Positions 1-7,919 of a DNA stretch of 64,000 bases are shown here, piece by piece. Below the pieces are notes generated by a model. That model worked only from the letters and a program-made list of their open reading frames with translations, was not told the origin of the DNA and ran no database searches. A program made the translations under genes and the position numbers. The stretch lies in NCBI RefSeq assembly GCF_900103735.1, contig NZ_FMXE01000012.1, positions 62,001-126,000 on the forward strand, in the 5' to 3' direction. This DNA is from Algoriphagus alkaliphilus (GTDB taxonomy: Bacteria > Bacteroidota > Bacteroidia > Cytophagales > Cyclobacteriaceae). How positions within the stretch are numbered: the stretch's first letter is position 1; the number at the start of each line of letters is the position of its first letter.

Positions 1-1
1 A

Positions 2-1936
2 GCCCGGATTGAAGAAGAGGATAGTAAAACCCTGGCAATCAAAGAGATTCCCTATGGAACTACGACCGACTCATTGATTGATTCAATACTCAAAGCCAAT
101 GACAAAGGCAAAATCAAAATCAAAAAAGTTGTCGACAACACTGCAAAAGATGTAGAGATACAGATTCAATTGGCACCCGGAGTATCGCCGGATGTGACCA
201 TTGATGCACTCTATGCTTTTACGGATTGTGAGATTTCTATTTCACCAAATGCCTGCGTCATTATTGAGGATAAACCTGTTTTCCTTACTGTAAACAGAAT
301 TTTGGAATACAATACGCAGCAAACCAAAGAGCTTCTTAAGCGGGAATTGGAAATCCGAAGAGGGGAATTGTTGGAGCGATTGCTTTTTTCCTCCCTGGAA
401 AAAATCTTCATTGAAAACAGAATCTATCGAGATATTGAGGAGTGTACCACTTGGGATGCTGTTTTGGAAGCTATCGATCGAGGATTGGATCCTTATAAAC
501 CTGATTTTTACAGAGAAATCTCACAGGACGACCTGATCAGATTGACGGAAATCAAAATCAAGCGAATCTCCAAATTCGATGCGTTCAAGGCTGATGAGTT
601 GATGAAGCGCTTACAGGAAGAACTGAAAGAGGTCAATCATCACCTGAGGCATCTGACAGAATACTCCATCAAATATTATCAAAACCTGCTGGACAAGTAC
701 GGTAAAGGTCGGGAGCGAAAGACTGAAATCCGAGCTTTGGATACGATCGAAGCCACAGTCGTTGCTGCCAACAATGCTAAACTCTATGTAAATAGGGTGG
801 ATGGATTTGTAGGTTATGGATTGAAAAAAGACGAATTCATTTGTGATTGCTCAGATCTGGATGATGTGATCGTTCTTCGTCGCGATGGTAAATTCATGGT
901 TTCCAAAATTCAGGAAAAAGGATTTATGGGAAAGGACATTCTGTACGTCGGTGTCTTTCGCAAGAATGACGACCGGATGACCTATAACCTCATTTACCTC
1001 GATGGAGGGTCGGGTCGTGCGATGATCAAAAGATTTCAGATCGGCGGGATCACCCGTGACAAAGAATATGATCTGACCAAAGGGACAAAGGGAACAAAAG
1101 TCCTCTATCTCACCGCCAATCCAAATGGAGAGGCCGAACTGGTTACCGTATACCTCACTCAAGGTGCCAAAGCCAGAGTGAAAGTGTTTGATTTTGATTT
1201 TGCTGAAATAGAAATCAAAGGAAGGGGAGCGGGTGGAAATATTCTGACACGTTACCCTGTTCGCAAAATTCAGCTTAAAATGGAAGGAAAGTCCACTTTG
1301 GGTGGAATCAATGTGTTCTATGATACAGTTGTTGGCCGATTGAATACGGACCAAAGAGGCAAACTGATCGGTAATTTCCTTGGCGATGATAAGATCATTG
1401 TCTTTTACAAAAATGGGGAATATGAGCTGACTAGTTTTGAGCTGACCAATCGCTACGAACCCAAAGATGTCGTGTTGATTGAAAAGTTTGACATTAAAAA
1501 AGTTATTTCGGCCATTTACTATGATGGTGGCATCAAAACCTATTTCGTGAAGCGTTTTTTGATCGAAACGACTACGATCAACAAGCGATTCAACTTCATT
1601 ACCGATCACAAGCAATCCTATCTGAAAGTCGTTTCTACGGCAAGTCAACCGCAAATTTCGGTCACTTTATCCAAAGGAAAAGAGGACGAAGTAATGGAAT
1701 ATGATTTGGACATGTTGATCGATGTGAAAGGCTGGAAGGCGATAGGAAACAAGCTGAGCACCTATCCTGTAAAGGAGATTTCGCTCATTCACTCAGAAAA
1801 GGCAACTGCCGAAAATGTGGAAGAAAGTGAGGAATTTGCCGAGGAAATTGAAGATACTAGTCAAGAGTTGGAGATCGGAAGTAAAATTGACCTTACACCA
1901 AAAAAAGACGAAGACGAACAATTGGGGCTGTTTTGA
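2..1936 (+). CDS. parC: DNA topoisomerase IV subunit A (C-terminal part, 5' end outside window)
   Basis: This is the A subunit of a type IIA topoisomerase, which cuts and rejoins both DNA strands and unlinks daughter chromosomes together with ParE. The reading frame is open from base 2, so the gene begins upstream and the N-terminal catalytic region with the active-site Tyr is not visible. What remains starts with the end of the breakage-reunion domain (KEIPYGTTTDSLIDSI), continues through the coiled-coil gate and ends in a beta-pinwheel C-terminal domain. No GyrA box (QRRGGKG) is present, which favours topoisomerase IV over gyrase. The tail is acidic and ends in DEQLGLF. The protein is cytoplasmic. 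The next gene starts 18 bases downstream on the same strand. Confidence 0.9.
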   Translation, partial: ARIEEEDSKTLAIKEIPYGTTTDSLIDSILKANDKGKIKIKKVVDNTAKDVEIQIQLAPGVSPDVTIDALYAFTDCEISISPNACVIIEDKPVFLTVNRILEYNTQQTKELLKRELEIRRGELLERLLFSSLEKIFIENRIYRDIEECTTWDAVLEAIDRGLDPYKPDFYREISQDDLIRLTEIKIKRISKFDAFKADELMKRLQEELKEVNHHLRHLTEYSIKYYQNLLDKYGKGRERKTEIRALDTIEATVVAANNAKLYVNRVDGFVGYGLKKDEFICDCSDLDDVIVLRRDGKFMVSKIQEKGFMGKDILYVGVFRKNDDRMTYNLIYLDGGSGRAMIKRFQIGGITRDKEYDLTKGTKGTKVLYLTANPNGEAELVTVYLTQGAKARVKVFDFDFAEIEIKGRGAGGNILTRYPVRKIQLKMEGKSTLGGINVFYDTVVGRLNTDQRGKLIGNFLGDDKIIVFYKNGEYELTSFELTNRYEPKDVVLIEKFDIKKVISAIYYDGGIKTYFVKRFLIETTTINKRFNFITDHKQSYLKVVSTASQPQISVTLSKGKEDEVMEYDLDMLIDVKGWKAIGNKLSTYPVKEISLIHSEKATAENVEESEEFAEEIEDTSQELEIGSKIDLTPKKDEDEQLGLF

Positions 1937-1954
1937 TGGCTCCATTTTTTTGCA

Positions 1955-2665
1955 ATGAGCAAAACAACCGAAGAAATAACATTTGACCAGGGCCTTTTGG
2001 ATTATTTGGGCCGATTCATTACCGAGCACAAAAAGGGGGCGATAGAACAAGTTTTGTCCAAAAGGACAAAATACCTTACAGTCGTGTTAGAGGATATTTT
2101 CAAACCTCATAATGCCAGTGCCGTGATTCGTACCTGCGACTGTTTTGGCCTCTAGGACATCCATGTGATCGAAAAGACCAATCAATATAAGGTCAACCCA
2201 TTCGTGACTCGTGGTGCCTCGCAATGGGTGGATTTACACAAGTACTTTCAGGCGGGCAAAAACTCTGTTGAGACTTGTTTTGATACCCTTCGGAAAAATG
2301 GATACAAGATTTATGGCACTAGTCCTGCATCCACGTCTATTTCGATTTATGACCTGCAACCAACAGAAAAACTGGCCTTGGTATTCGGAAATGAACACGA
2401 GGGAATTTCAGAAGATGTAAAGGCCAAAGCTGATGGGCTTGTACATATCCCGATGCTGGGATTTACGGACAGTTACAATATTTCAGTAGCGGCTTCCATT
2501 TTTTTATATGATTTGGTAAAAAAAGCAGACTCCCTTAATATCCCGGATTTCTATCTTTCAGAGGAGGAAAAAAATATGCTTAGAATGAAATGGTACCGAT
2601 CCATTGTGAAAAATTCTGAAATTCATGAAAAGGTTTTTCGTAAAAATCTTCAGGATAATTTATGA
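1955..2665 (+). pseudogene. trmH: TrmH/SpoU-type tRNA 2'-O-methyltransferase interrupted by an in-frame TAG
   Basis: SpoU-family enzymes methylate the ribose 2'-OH of tRNA using SAM and have a knotted SPOUT fold. Codons from ATG 1955 encode the family start (LEDIFKPHNASAVIRTCDCFGL, written here in part), then a TAG at 2153-2155, and the same frame continues with DIHVIEKTNQYKVNP to a TGA at 2663-2665. Family motifs are on both sides: the N-A-A/R-T region before the stop, and LVFGNEHEGIS and the IPMLGFTDSYNISVAAS knot motif after it. Without the stop the protein would be 236 residues, about normal for TrmH. A single C-to-T change (CAG to TAG) explains the lesion. It could be a true pseudogene, a sequencing error or a readthrough site. 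A GTG at 2165 could restart translation but would lose an essential N-terminal part. Confidence 0.8.
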
Positions 2666-2668
2666 TTA

Positions 2669-3274
2669 TTACTTTTTAAAAAGCTCTGAAAAAGGCTTTC
2701 TAGGCTGATTTTGAGCTGCTTTTTTTGCTTTTTGACGTTGCTTTTGCTTCTTCTTTTGCTCCTTGCTTTTCACAAGGACAGTTCGCGCTGAGATTCCGAT
2801 CTGACCGCGATAAAACTCAGACCTTCCCGCTAGGTTGATATTCGGCTTGTAATCCAATGAAAGGACTGCATTGGCTACGGTTAATTCTATCCCTCCAATC
2901 AGATCCACTCCGACAGTAGCGTTGCCAAAAGTATGGTCGACTTGCATTGTTTCATCATTTTTGATGAAGCTTTCCTCTCTGCCAAATGCAATTCCACCTC
3001 CGTAGTAGTAGTTAAAGCGCTTGGAAATAATTGGGCTGTGTTTTTTTGCCAAAACCGAAAGGGTCGTATTCCTGCTGAAATCCGACTGTAAGATACCTTC
3101 GACCGTCACCCGTTCCACGATTCGCTGCTGCACAGAAAGTCCCACCGTCCTGCTAAGTTGAGAGTTGCCTAGGCGAACTCCCGCAGCAGTTCCATACCGT
3201 TGGGCCAACAGTGGTGATGCGGCTAGTGCAAAAAAGAGAATCAGAGCGGATAATACCTTGTAGGATTGAATCAT
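2669..3274 (-). CDS. secreted beta-barrel-like hypothetical protein
   Basis: I do not recognise the family. The chosen ATG at 3274 gives a clean signal peptide (MIQSYKVLSALILFFALAAS, cut near LLAQ). A longer in-frame start at 3334 exists but would put 20 polar residues before the signal sequence. The mature part alternates short amphipathic strands with glycine and aromatic residues (YGTAAGVRLG, YYYGGGIAFG, GNATVGVDLIGGIE), as in small outer-membrane barrels. The C-terminus is very rich in lysine and glutamine (about residues 168-190) and ends in PFSELFKK, which is unusual for a barrel protein and could bind nucleic acid, LPS or peptidoglycan. It converges on the trmH-like gene with three bases between the stops. 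Function unknown. Confidence 0.6.
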   Translation of the reverse strand: MIQSYKVLSALILFFALAASPLLAQRYGTAAGVRLGNSQLSRTVGLSVQQRIVERVTVEGILQSDFSRNTTLSVLAKKHSPIISKRFNYYYGGGIAFGREESFIKNDETMQVDHTFGNATVGVDLIGGIELTVANAVLSLDYKPNINLAGRSEFYRGQIGISARTVLVKSKEQKKKQKQRQKAKKAAQNQPRKPFSELFKK

Positions 3275-3414
3275 ACACAATTGGATAGAGCAAACTACCT
3301 TTTCAATATCTATTCCAAATTTGGGTTTAGTCAAAATGAATTGAATAAATAGCTTTTTTAATGAAAAAGACGGATTTTAAACTCCTATTAAAAACCACCA
3401 AAATGAGTTGATGC

Positions 3415-4980
3415 ATGAAGAAATTTCTTTTAGGACTCCTGATTTTTATAGGCCTTGTGATTTTGGGAATTTGGCTTTATTATTTGCACCAATTTAGGGA
3501 TAGGCATCCGGGCTATTCCGTAGATATTCAATTAAAATCCTCACAAAATGAAATACTGGCAGGGTTTGCCAAAGTGGATATATCTCCCAAAAATTTTGAA
3601 ACATGGATAGATGCAAATGGGGACTCCAGATACAATCCGGAGGATGGAGATTCATTTGAAGATGCCAATGGAAATGGAGTTTTTGATGCAGTCTGGTTAG
3701 CTGGTTTTCACAATTCCAGACCTGCTCAAGGTATTCTGGACCCTCTCTGGGCAAGGGCAATGGTACTGGATGGAGGTGATGTGAAAATAGCCCTTTGCGT
3801 CATTGATATGATTGGCTTCGGTAATGATGAAGTGATAGCCACAAGAAAACTGATAGCCGAAACCAATCCTTGGTTGGATTATGTCATAATTGCCAGCACA
3901 CATGTGCACTCATCTCCGGATCTGCTAGGACAATGGGGTCCATCTGACTACAAAAGAGGTGTGAACCCGGTGTACTTGAATCAAGTTCAAGTCGGAATTC
4001 GTGATGCAGTAGGTGAAGCTTCAAAATCACTTCGTCCGGCTGTTTTTCGCTTTGCGGAAGAAAATGAAAAGCTTAATCCATTGGTAGGAGATACAAGAGT
4101 TCCGTTGGTTTTCGATGCTTCACTGAAGCTGATGCAAGTCATGGATGCAGTAAGCGGAGAAACATTAGGTACGCTGATGAATTGGGGAAATCATCCGGAA
4201 ACCCTCTGGTCAGATAATATTCAAATCAGCTCGGACTTCCCCGATCCATGGCGGAATATGGTGGAAAGCGGGATTTCAGTGGGAGATTCGGTTTTAATGG
4301 AAGGAGTAGGGGGTGTGGCGATTTTTCTAAATGGAGCAGTGGGAGGTCTTATGACCACACATCCGGCTATGTCAGTAGTAGATCCTTATTCAGGTGATTC
4401 GTTTGAAAAACAGAGTCCTGAGAAAATGAGAGCTCAAGGAAGAGCCTTGGCTAAGATTACATTGGAAACATTGAGAGATACGATATGGAAACCCGAGTCC
4501 AAGCTAAATATTTCCCTGAGGGCCAAATCAATTGATTTGAAAATGGACAATCAATTATTTCATTTAGCAGCTTTTATTGGTCTTTTTGACCGAGGATTCA
4601 CTTCCTGGAAACATATTCGTTCTGAGGTTTCAGCATGGAGTATTGGATCAGCGACATTTGTCCATGTACCTGGAGAATTATATCCCGAGATTCTTCACGG
4701 GGGAATTGAATCTCCCAAAGGGGCTGATTTTGGAATAGATCCTGTAGAAATCCCCGCTATCCAAACTCAAATCCCCGGACGATTCAAGTTTTTTGGAGGT
4801 CTCTCAAATGATATGATCGGATATATTGTGCCTAAAAGTCAATGGGACGTAGCTCCTCCCTATACGTATGATTATACCAATAGACCTTATGGTGAAATCA
4901 ACTCTTTAGGACCCGAGACAGCTCCGAAAATTCATGCAGCAGTTTTAAAAATTCTCTCAGAGTTGAGTGTCCAAAAATGA
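3415..4980 (+). CDS. neutral/alkaline ceramidase-family hydrolase, membrane-anchored
   Basis: The protein resembles the N-terminal domain of neutral/alkaline non-lysosomal ceramidases, which are zinc amidases that cleave the N-acyl bond of ceramide. An N-terminal membrane helix (residues 3-24) anchors or exports it. Family hallmarks are AGFAKVDISP near residue 50, the STHVHSSPD histidine motif near residue 162 and NWGNHPETLW near residue 260. Between AGFAKVDISP and the first histidine motif lies an inserted acidic stretch with D-x-N-G-D and D-A-N-G-N-G repeats (about residues 66-90) that looks like a calcium-binding type-3 loop pair. At 521 residues it lacks the C-terminal domain of long ceramidases, so the true substrate may be another amide or ester. 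A stem-loop follows the stop codon. Confidence 0.7.
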   Translation: MKKFLLGLLIFIGLVILGIWLYYLHQFRDRHPGYSVDIQLKSSQNEILAGFAKVDISPKNFETWIDANGDSRYNPEDGDSFEDANGNGVFDAVWLAGFHNSRPAQGILDPLWARAMVLDGGDVKIALCVIDMIGFGNDEVIATRKLIAETNPWLDYVIIASTHVHSSPDLLGQWGPSDYKRGVNPVYLNQVQVGIRDAVGEASKSLRPAVFRFAEENEKLNPLVGDTRVPLVFDASLKLMQVMDAVSGETLGTLMNWGNHPETLWSDNIQISSDFPDPWRNMVESGISVGDSVLMEGVGGVAIFLNGAVGGLMTTHPAMSVVDPYSGDSFEKQSPEKMRAQGRALAKITLETLRDTIWKPESKLNISLRAKSIDLKMDNQLFHLAAFIGLFDRGFTSWKHIRSEVSAWSIGSATFVHVPGELYPEILHGGIESPKGADFGIDPVEIPAIQTQIPGRFKFFGGLSNDMIGYIVPKSQWDVAPPYTYDYTNRPYGEINSLGPETAPKIHAAVLKILSELSVQK

Positions 4981-4982
4981 AA

Positions 4983-5020
4983 AGAGGCTGATTCTATAGT
5001 AAGAACAGCCTCTAAATTTC
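4983..5020 (+). terminator. stem-loop after the ceramidase-family gene
   Basis: Perfect 8-bp stem AGAGGCTG (4983-4990) with CAGCCTCT (5006-5013), starting three bases after the stop codon and followed by AAATTTC. It has a weak U-tract but sits where a terminator is expected. Confidence 0.5.
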
Positions 5021-5095
5021 AAGTAAATAGTTAGAGCCTACATCCAAAATGATAGGCTTATCACATTATAAATACAGCTCTACAAAGCGTTTGTA

Positions 5096-5533
5096 TTAAG
5101 CTTCAGAGACAACGATTTTTTCAATTTTATCGCCAGGTTTGATGGCATCGATTACATCAAGTCCTTCAATTACTTTGCCGAAGCAGGTATGGTTTCGATC
5201 AAGGTGGGCAGTGTTGGAACGACTGTGGCAGATAAAAAACTGCGAACCGCCGGTGTTTCTTCCCGCATGTGCCATGGAAAGTACGCCACGGTCATGGTAT
5301 TGATTTTCTCCATCCAGTTCGCATTTGATTTTGTAACCCGGTCCACCTGCTCCATTTCCGATAGGGCAACCTCCCTGAATTACAAAATTCGGGATTACAC
5401 GGTGAAAAGTTAGTCCATCATAGAAGCCTTTATTAGAAAGGTCAATAAAGTTTTGTACAGCGATGGGAGCGTCTTTTTCATAAAACTCAACTTTCATTGT
5501 TCCCTTTTCTGTAATAATTTCTGCTGTTTTCAT
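5096..5533 (-). CDS. cyclophilin-type peptidyl-prolyl cis-trans isomerase
   Basis: Cyclophilins catalyse cis-trans isomerisation of Xaa-Pro bonds and help proteins fold. At 145 residues this is the compact single-domain form. No signal peptide is present, so it should be cytoplasmic. Motifs include [13 protein letters not shown] (active-site Arg, Phe and Gln), [29 protein letters not shown] and a final [17 protein letters not shown]. The ATG at 5533 overlaps by four bases (ATGA) the stop of an upstream micro-ORF, and the whole 5' leader consists of four tandem units of an ATGAAA-starting repeat. Translation could therefore be coupled to the preceding short reading frames. Confidence 0.9.
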   Translation of the reverse strand: MKTAEIITEKGTMKVEFYEKDAPIAVQNFIDLSNKGFYDGLTFHRVIPNFVIQGGCPIGNGAGGPGYKIKCELDGENQYHDRGVLSMAHAGRNTGGSQFFICHSRSNTAHLDRNHTCFGKVIEGLDVIDAIKPGDKIEKIVVSEA

Positions 5534-5622
5534 GTGTTTATAATTTGGTTTTTAATTGCCACATGGAATACCCCCAGATAATCATGCTCCTGTGTGTCGC
5601 TCTTTCGAAATGGGTATTTCAT
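5530..5622 (-). CDS. micro-ORF, repeat unit D (30 residues), overlaps the cyclophilin start
   Basis: ATG at 5622, TGA at 5532-5530, where TGA and the next ATG share bases (ATGA). The peptide starts [20 protein letters not shown] and ends in IINT. It differs from unit C by one residue (Phe5 for Cys5). Expression is not proven; the reading frame may only reflect the repeat. Confidence 0.45.
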   Translation of the reverse strand: MKYPFRKSDTQEHDYLGVFHVAIKNQIINT

Positions 5623-5711
5623 GTGTTTATAATTTGGTTTTTAATTGCCACATGGAATACCCCCAGATAATCATGCTCCTGTGTGTCGCTCTTTCGACAT
5701 GGGTATTTCAT
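5619..5711 (-). CDS. micro-ORF, repeat unit C (30 residues), overlaps unit D
   Basis: ATG at 5711, TGA at 5621-5619, again overlapping the next ATG as ATGA. The peptide starts [20 protein letters not shown]. The 89-base unit is nearly identical to unit D, so this is a recent tandem duplication. Confidence 0.45.
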   Translation of the reverse strand: MKYPCRKSDTQEHDYLGVFHVAIKNQIINT

Positions 5712-5729
5712 CTGTTTATATTTTGTTTT

Positions 5730-5813
5730 TTAAAAGGCCACATGGAATCTTCGCATCAGGGATAATCTTTCCACTGTGTGATCCCGTAAATACGGGATCA
5801 TGCTCGATTTCAT
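5730..5813 (-). CDS. micro-ORF, repeat unit B (27 residues)
   Basis: ATG at 5813, TAA at 5732-5730. The peptide starts MKSSMIPYLRDHTVERLSLM and ends RRFHVAF. The region after codon 5 is a perfect 9-bp hairpin (5780-5799). The 3' half shares GATTCCATGTGGC and an AT-rich tail with the other units, but the stop comes 19 bases before the next ATG rather than overlapping it. Confidence 0.4.
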   Translation of the reverse strand: MKSSMIPYLRDHTVERLSLMRRFHVAF

Positions 5814-5832
5814 ATGGTAATAAATTGTTTTT

Positions 5833-5910
5833 TTAAAGCTCAGACCTGCTCGCAGCTAGGTGGTCGATAAGCATCTCATTCTGTGTCGCTTGCGAAATGC
5901 TCGATTTCAT
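5833..5910 (-). CDS. micro-ORF, repeat unit A (25 residues)
   Basis: ATG at 5910, TAA at 5835-5833. The peptide starts MKSSISQATQNEMLIDHLAA and ends in SRSEL. It is the most diverged and most upstream unit, sharing the ATGAAATCGAGCAT start, a small hairpin and GACACAG with the others. Confidence 0.4.
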   Translation of the reverse strand: MKSSISQATQNEMLIDHLAASRSEL

Positions 5911-6000
5911 TAAATTAAAATTCTGTTTTAAGGATTAAAAGGTGAAAAGATTTTAGAGTCGCAAAAATAGGATTTTGACTCTGTTTATTATCAATTAAAA

Positions 6001-6032
6001 AAGAAAAGGAGTGAAATTCACTCCTTTTTATT
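6001..6032 (-). terminator. rho-independent terminator of pckA
   Basis: Reading the minus strand, AAAGGAGTGA pairs with TCACTCCTTT across a four-base loop and is followed by CTTTTTT. It lies just after the pckA stop. Confidence 0.8.
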
Positions 6033-6036
6033 TGTT

Positions 6037-7638
6037 TTAGACCACTGGGGCACCTTTTAAAATATCATCCTCCGCAAAATCTTTGAATTTCTCAAAATTT
6101 TTGATGAATGCTTTTGCAAGGTTTTGGGCAGTCTTATCATATTCCTCAGGGTTTTCCCAAGTATTTCTTGGATTGAGAACTTCAAAAGGGACATTCGGGC
6201 ACAACTCCGGAACCATGAATCCAAAAATGGGGTCTTTTTTGAAAGGCGCAAATTCTAGGCTTCCTTCCAAGGCAGCGGTGATCATCGCGCGGGTGTGTGA
6301 AAGCTTCATTCGAGAGCCAATTCCATAAGGCCCTCCGGTCCATCCGGTGTTGATTAGCCAGACATTTACTTCATGTTTTTCCATCTTTGCCCCAAATAAC
6401 TTTGCGTATTCGGTAGGATGTAAGGGAAGGAATGCTGCTCCAAAACAAGCCGAAAAGGTTAATTTTGGCTCTGTTACACCCATTTCTGTCCCTGCTACCT
6501 TCGCCGTGTACCCTGAAATAAAATGGTACATCGCCTGACTACTATTCAATTTTGAAATGGGAGGGATCACTCCAAAAGCATCGGCTGTCAGGAAGAAGAT
6601 ATTCCTGGGAATTCCGGCAATTGAAGGATTCAAAGAATTTGGTATAAAATGAATCGGATAAGCTGTGCGGGTGTTTTCTGTAATTGATTTATTGGTGTAA
6701 TCCACCTCGCGAGTTCCTGGTATGAAGCGTGTATTTTCAACGATTGCTCCAAATTTGATTGCATCAAAGATTTCAGGCTCCTTTTTACGAGTTAGATCAA
6801 TAACCTTTGCATAACATCCTCCTTCAAAATTAAAAACCGTATCCTCTGTCCAGCCATGTTCATCATCACCGATGAGTTGTCTTTTTGGATCGGCAGAAAG
6901 TGTGGTTTTACCTGTTCCGGAAAGACCAAAAAAGATTGCGGTGTCCCCATCCTTGCCCAAATTTGCGGAGCAATGCATGGAGAGTACATTTTTTTCATGA
7001 GGTAAAATAAAATTCAAGACAGAAAAGATTCCCTTTTTCATTTCACCTGCATAAGCTGTCCCTCCGATTAATATCATTCTTTTGGATAGATTCAGAATGG
7101 CGAAATTTGGGTTTTTGGTACCATCTTGCCCTGGGTCAGCCTGGAAATCCGGCGCACAAATGACAGTAAAATCCGATTTGAAAGTCTTGAGATCCTCTTT
7201 TTCAGGTCGAAGGAACATGTTGTAGCAAAACAGGTTATGCCATGCCAGGGTATTGATCACCTTTAGGTTCAACTGGTACTCGGGATCAGCTCCTGCGCGG
7301 GCGTACCTGACGAAGAGATCTTTGGTGGAAAGGTGATTCTTAACCTTCTCCAGCAAATTATCAAACTTCTCTTCCTCAAAGGGAATATTGATTTCGCCCC
7401 ACCAAACTGAATCTTTTGTTTTTTCATCCAAAACAATAAACCTGTCTAAAGGAGAGCGACCGGTGAACTTTCCGGTGTCAGCCATCAATGCACCGGTAGA
7501 AGTAAGAAAGGCTTCCCTTCGGCTCAATGCATGCTCCACTAGTTCAGCCGGAGTAAGATTGGTGAAAACTTTTCCCCTAGTGTCCACGTCGGGCTGGGGA
7601 TAGGAAGAAATTGAGGAAGTCAGAACCAAGTCCTGCAT
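6037..7638 (-). CDS. pckA: phosphoenolpyruvate carboxykinase (ATP)
   Basis: Interconverts oxaloacetate plus ATP with phosphoenolpyruvate, CO2 and ADP, the first committed step of gluconeogenesis. At 533 residues it is normal for the ATP-dependent enzyme. Visible motifs are TGRSPLDRFIV (residues 59-69, oxaloacetate and PEP contacts), IGGTAYAGEMKKGIFS (191-206, with the metal-binding Lys), the kinase P-loop GLSGTGKT (238-245) and GDDEHGW (257-263). It is a cytoplasmic single-gene unit with its own terminator. The upstream region 7639-7919 is AT-rich and shared with the divergent transporter gene. Confidence 0.96.
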   Translation of the reverse strand: MQDLVLTSSISSYPQPDVDTRGKVFTNLTPAELVEHALSRREAFLTSTGALMADTGKFTGRSPLDRFIVLDEKTKDSVWWGEINIPFEEEKFDNLLEKVKNHLSTKDLFVRYARAGADPEYQLNLKVINTLAWHNLFCYNMFLRPEKEDLKTFKSDFTVICAPDFQADPGQDGTKNPNFAILNLSKRMILIGGTAYAGEMKKGIFSVLNFILPHEKNVLSMHCSANLGKDGDTAIFFGLSGTGKTTLSADPKRQLIGDDEHGWTEDTVFNFEGGCYAKVIDLTRKKEPEIFDAIKFGAIVENTRFIPGTREVDYTNKSITENTRTAYPIHFIPNSLNPSIAGIPRNIFFLTADAFGVIPPISKLNSSQAMYHFISGYTAKVAGTEMGVTEPKLTFSACFGAAFLPLHPTEYAKLFGAKMEKHEVNVWLINTGWTGGPYGIGSRMKLSHTRAMITAALEGSLEFAPFKKDPIFGFMVPELCPNVPFEVLNPRNTWENPEEYDKTAQNLAKAFIKNFEKFKDFAEDDILKGAPVV

Positions 7639-7919
7639 AAATATTTGGGTTTACAAACTGAAAATTGTCTCCCCAAAATTAGGTAAGTAAATTCAAATTA
7701 AAATCAAAAAAACGTCAAAATTTCGCATTTCAATCGATTACGAAGAAAAATCAGAAGATTAGTTGACCAAAATCTCCTTTCTTTTTTATATCCAAATATG
7801 AAAGGGTTTAATTCCAAGGAAAAATGGAGTTTCTGAATACAGGAAGTTTAAAACTTTGTAAACAAGAAGCAAAAAAGTTTATCATTGTAGTTCTGATATC
7901 CATCTAAAAAAAATCATTC

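Larger units (their letters stand above)
5532..5910 (-). repeat. tandem start-codon-linked repeat, four units (A-D)
   Basis: On the minus strand each unit begins with ATGAAATCGAGCAT or ATGAAATACCCAT, continues with a short hairpin whose sequence differs between units, then GACACA or CACACAG, and ends with an AT-rich tail before the next ATGAAA. Units B-D also share TTCCATGTGGC before this tail. Units C and D (5621-5709 and 5532-5620 on the plus strand) are 89 bases long and almost identical. Units A and B are diverged. The last tail runs straight into the cyclophilin start codon. A related copy precedes the gene that starts at 51959. Confidence 0.75.

Noticed and set aside
851..1654. 267-codon minus-strand ORF
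   Set aside because: Shadow of the topoisomerase IV gene on the plus strand; no recognisable motif.
5556..5836. Plus-strand ORFs of 63-69 codons across the repeats
   Set aside because: They are the opposite strand of the tandem units and repeat their own sequence; no gene-like features.
7674..7681. CAAAATTA (minus TAATTTTG), a match to the Bacteroidota -7 box, upstream of pckA
   Set aside because: No -33 element at the right distance, so I do not list it as a promoter.
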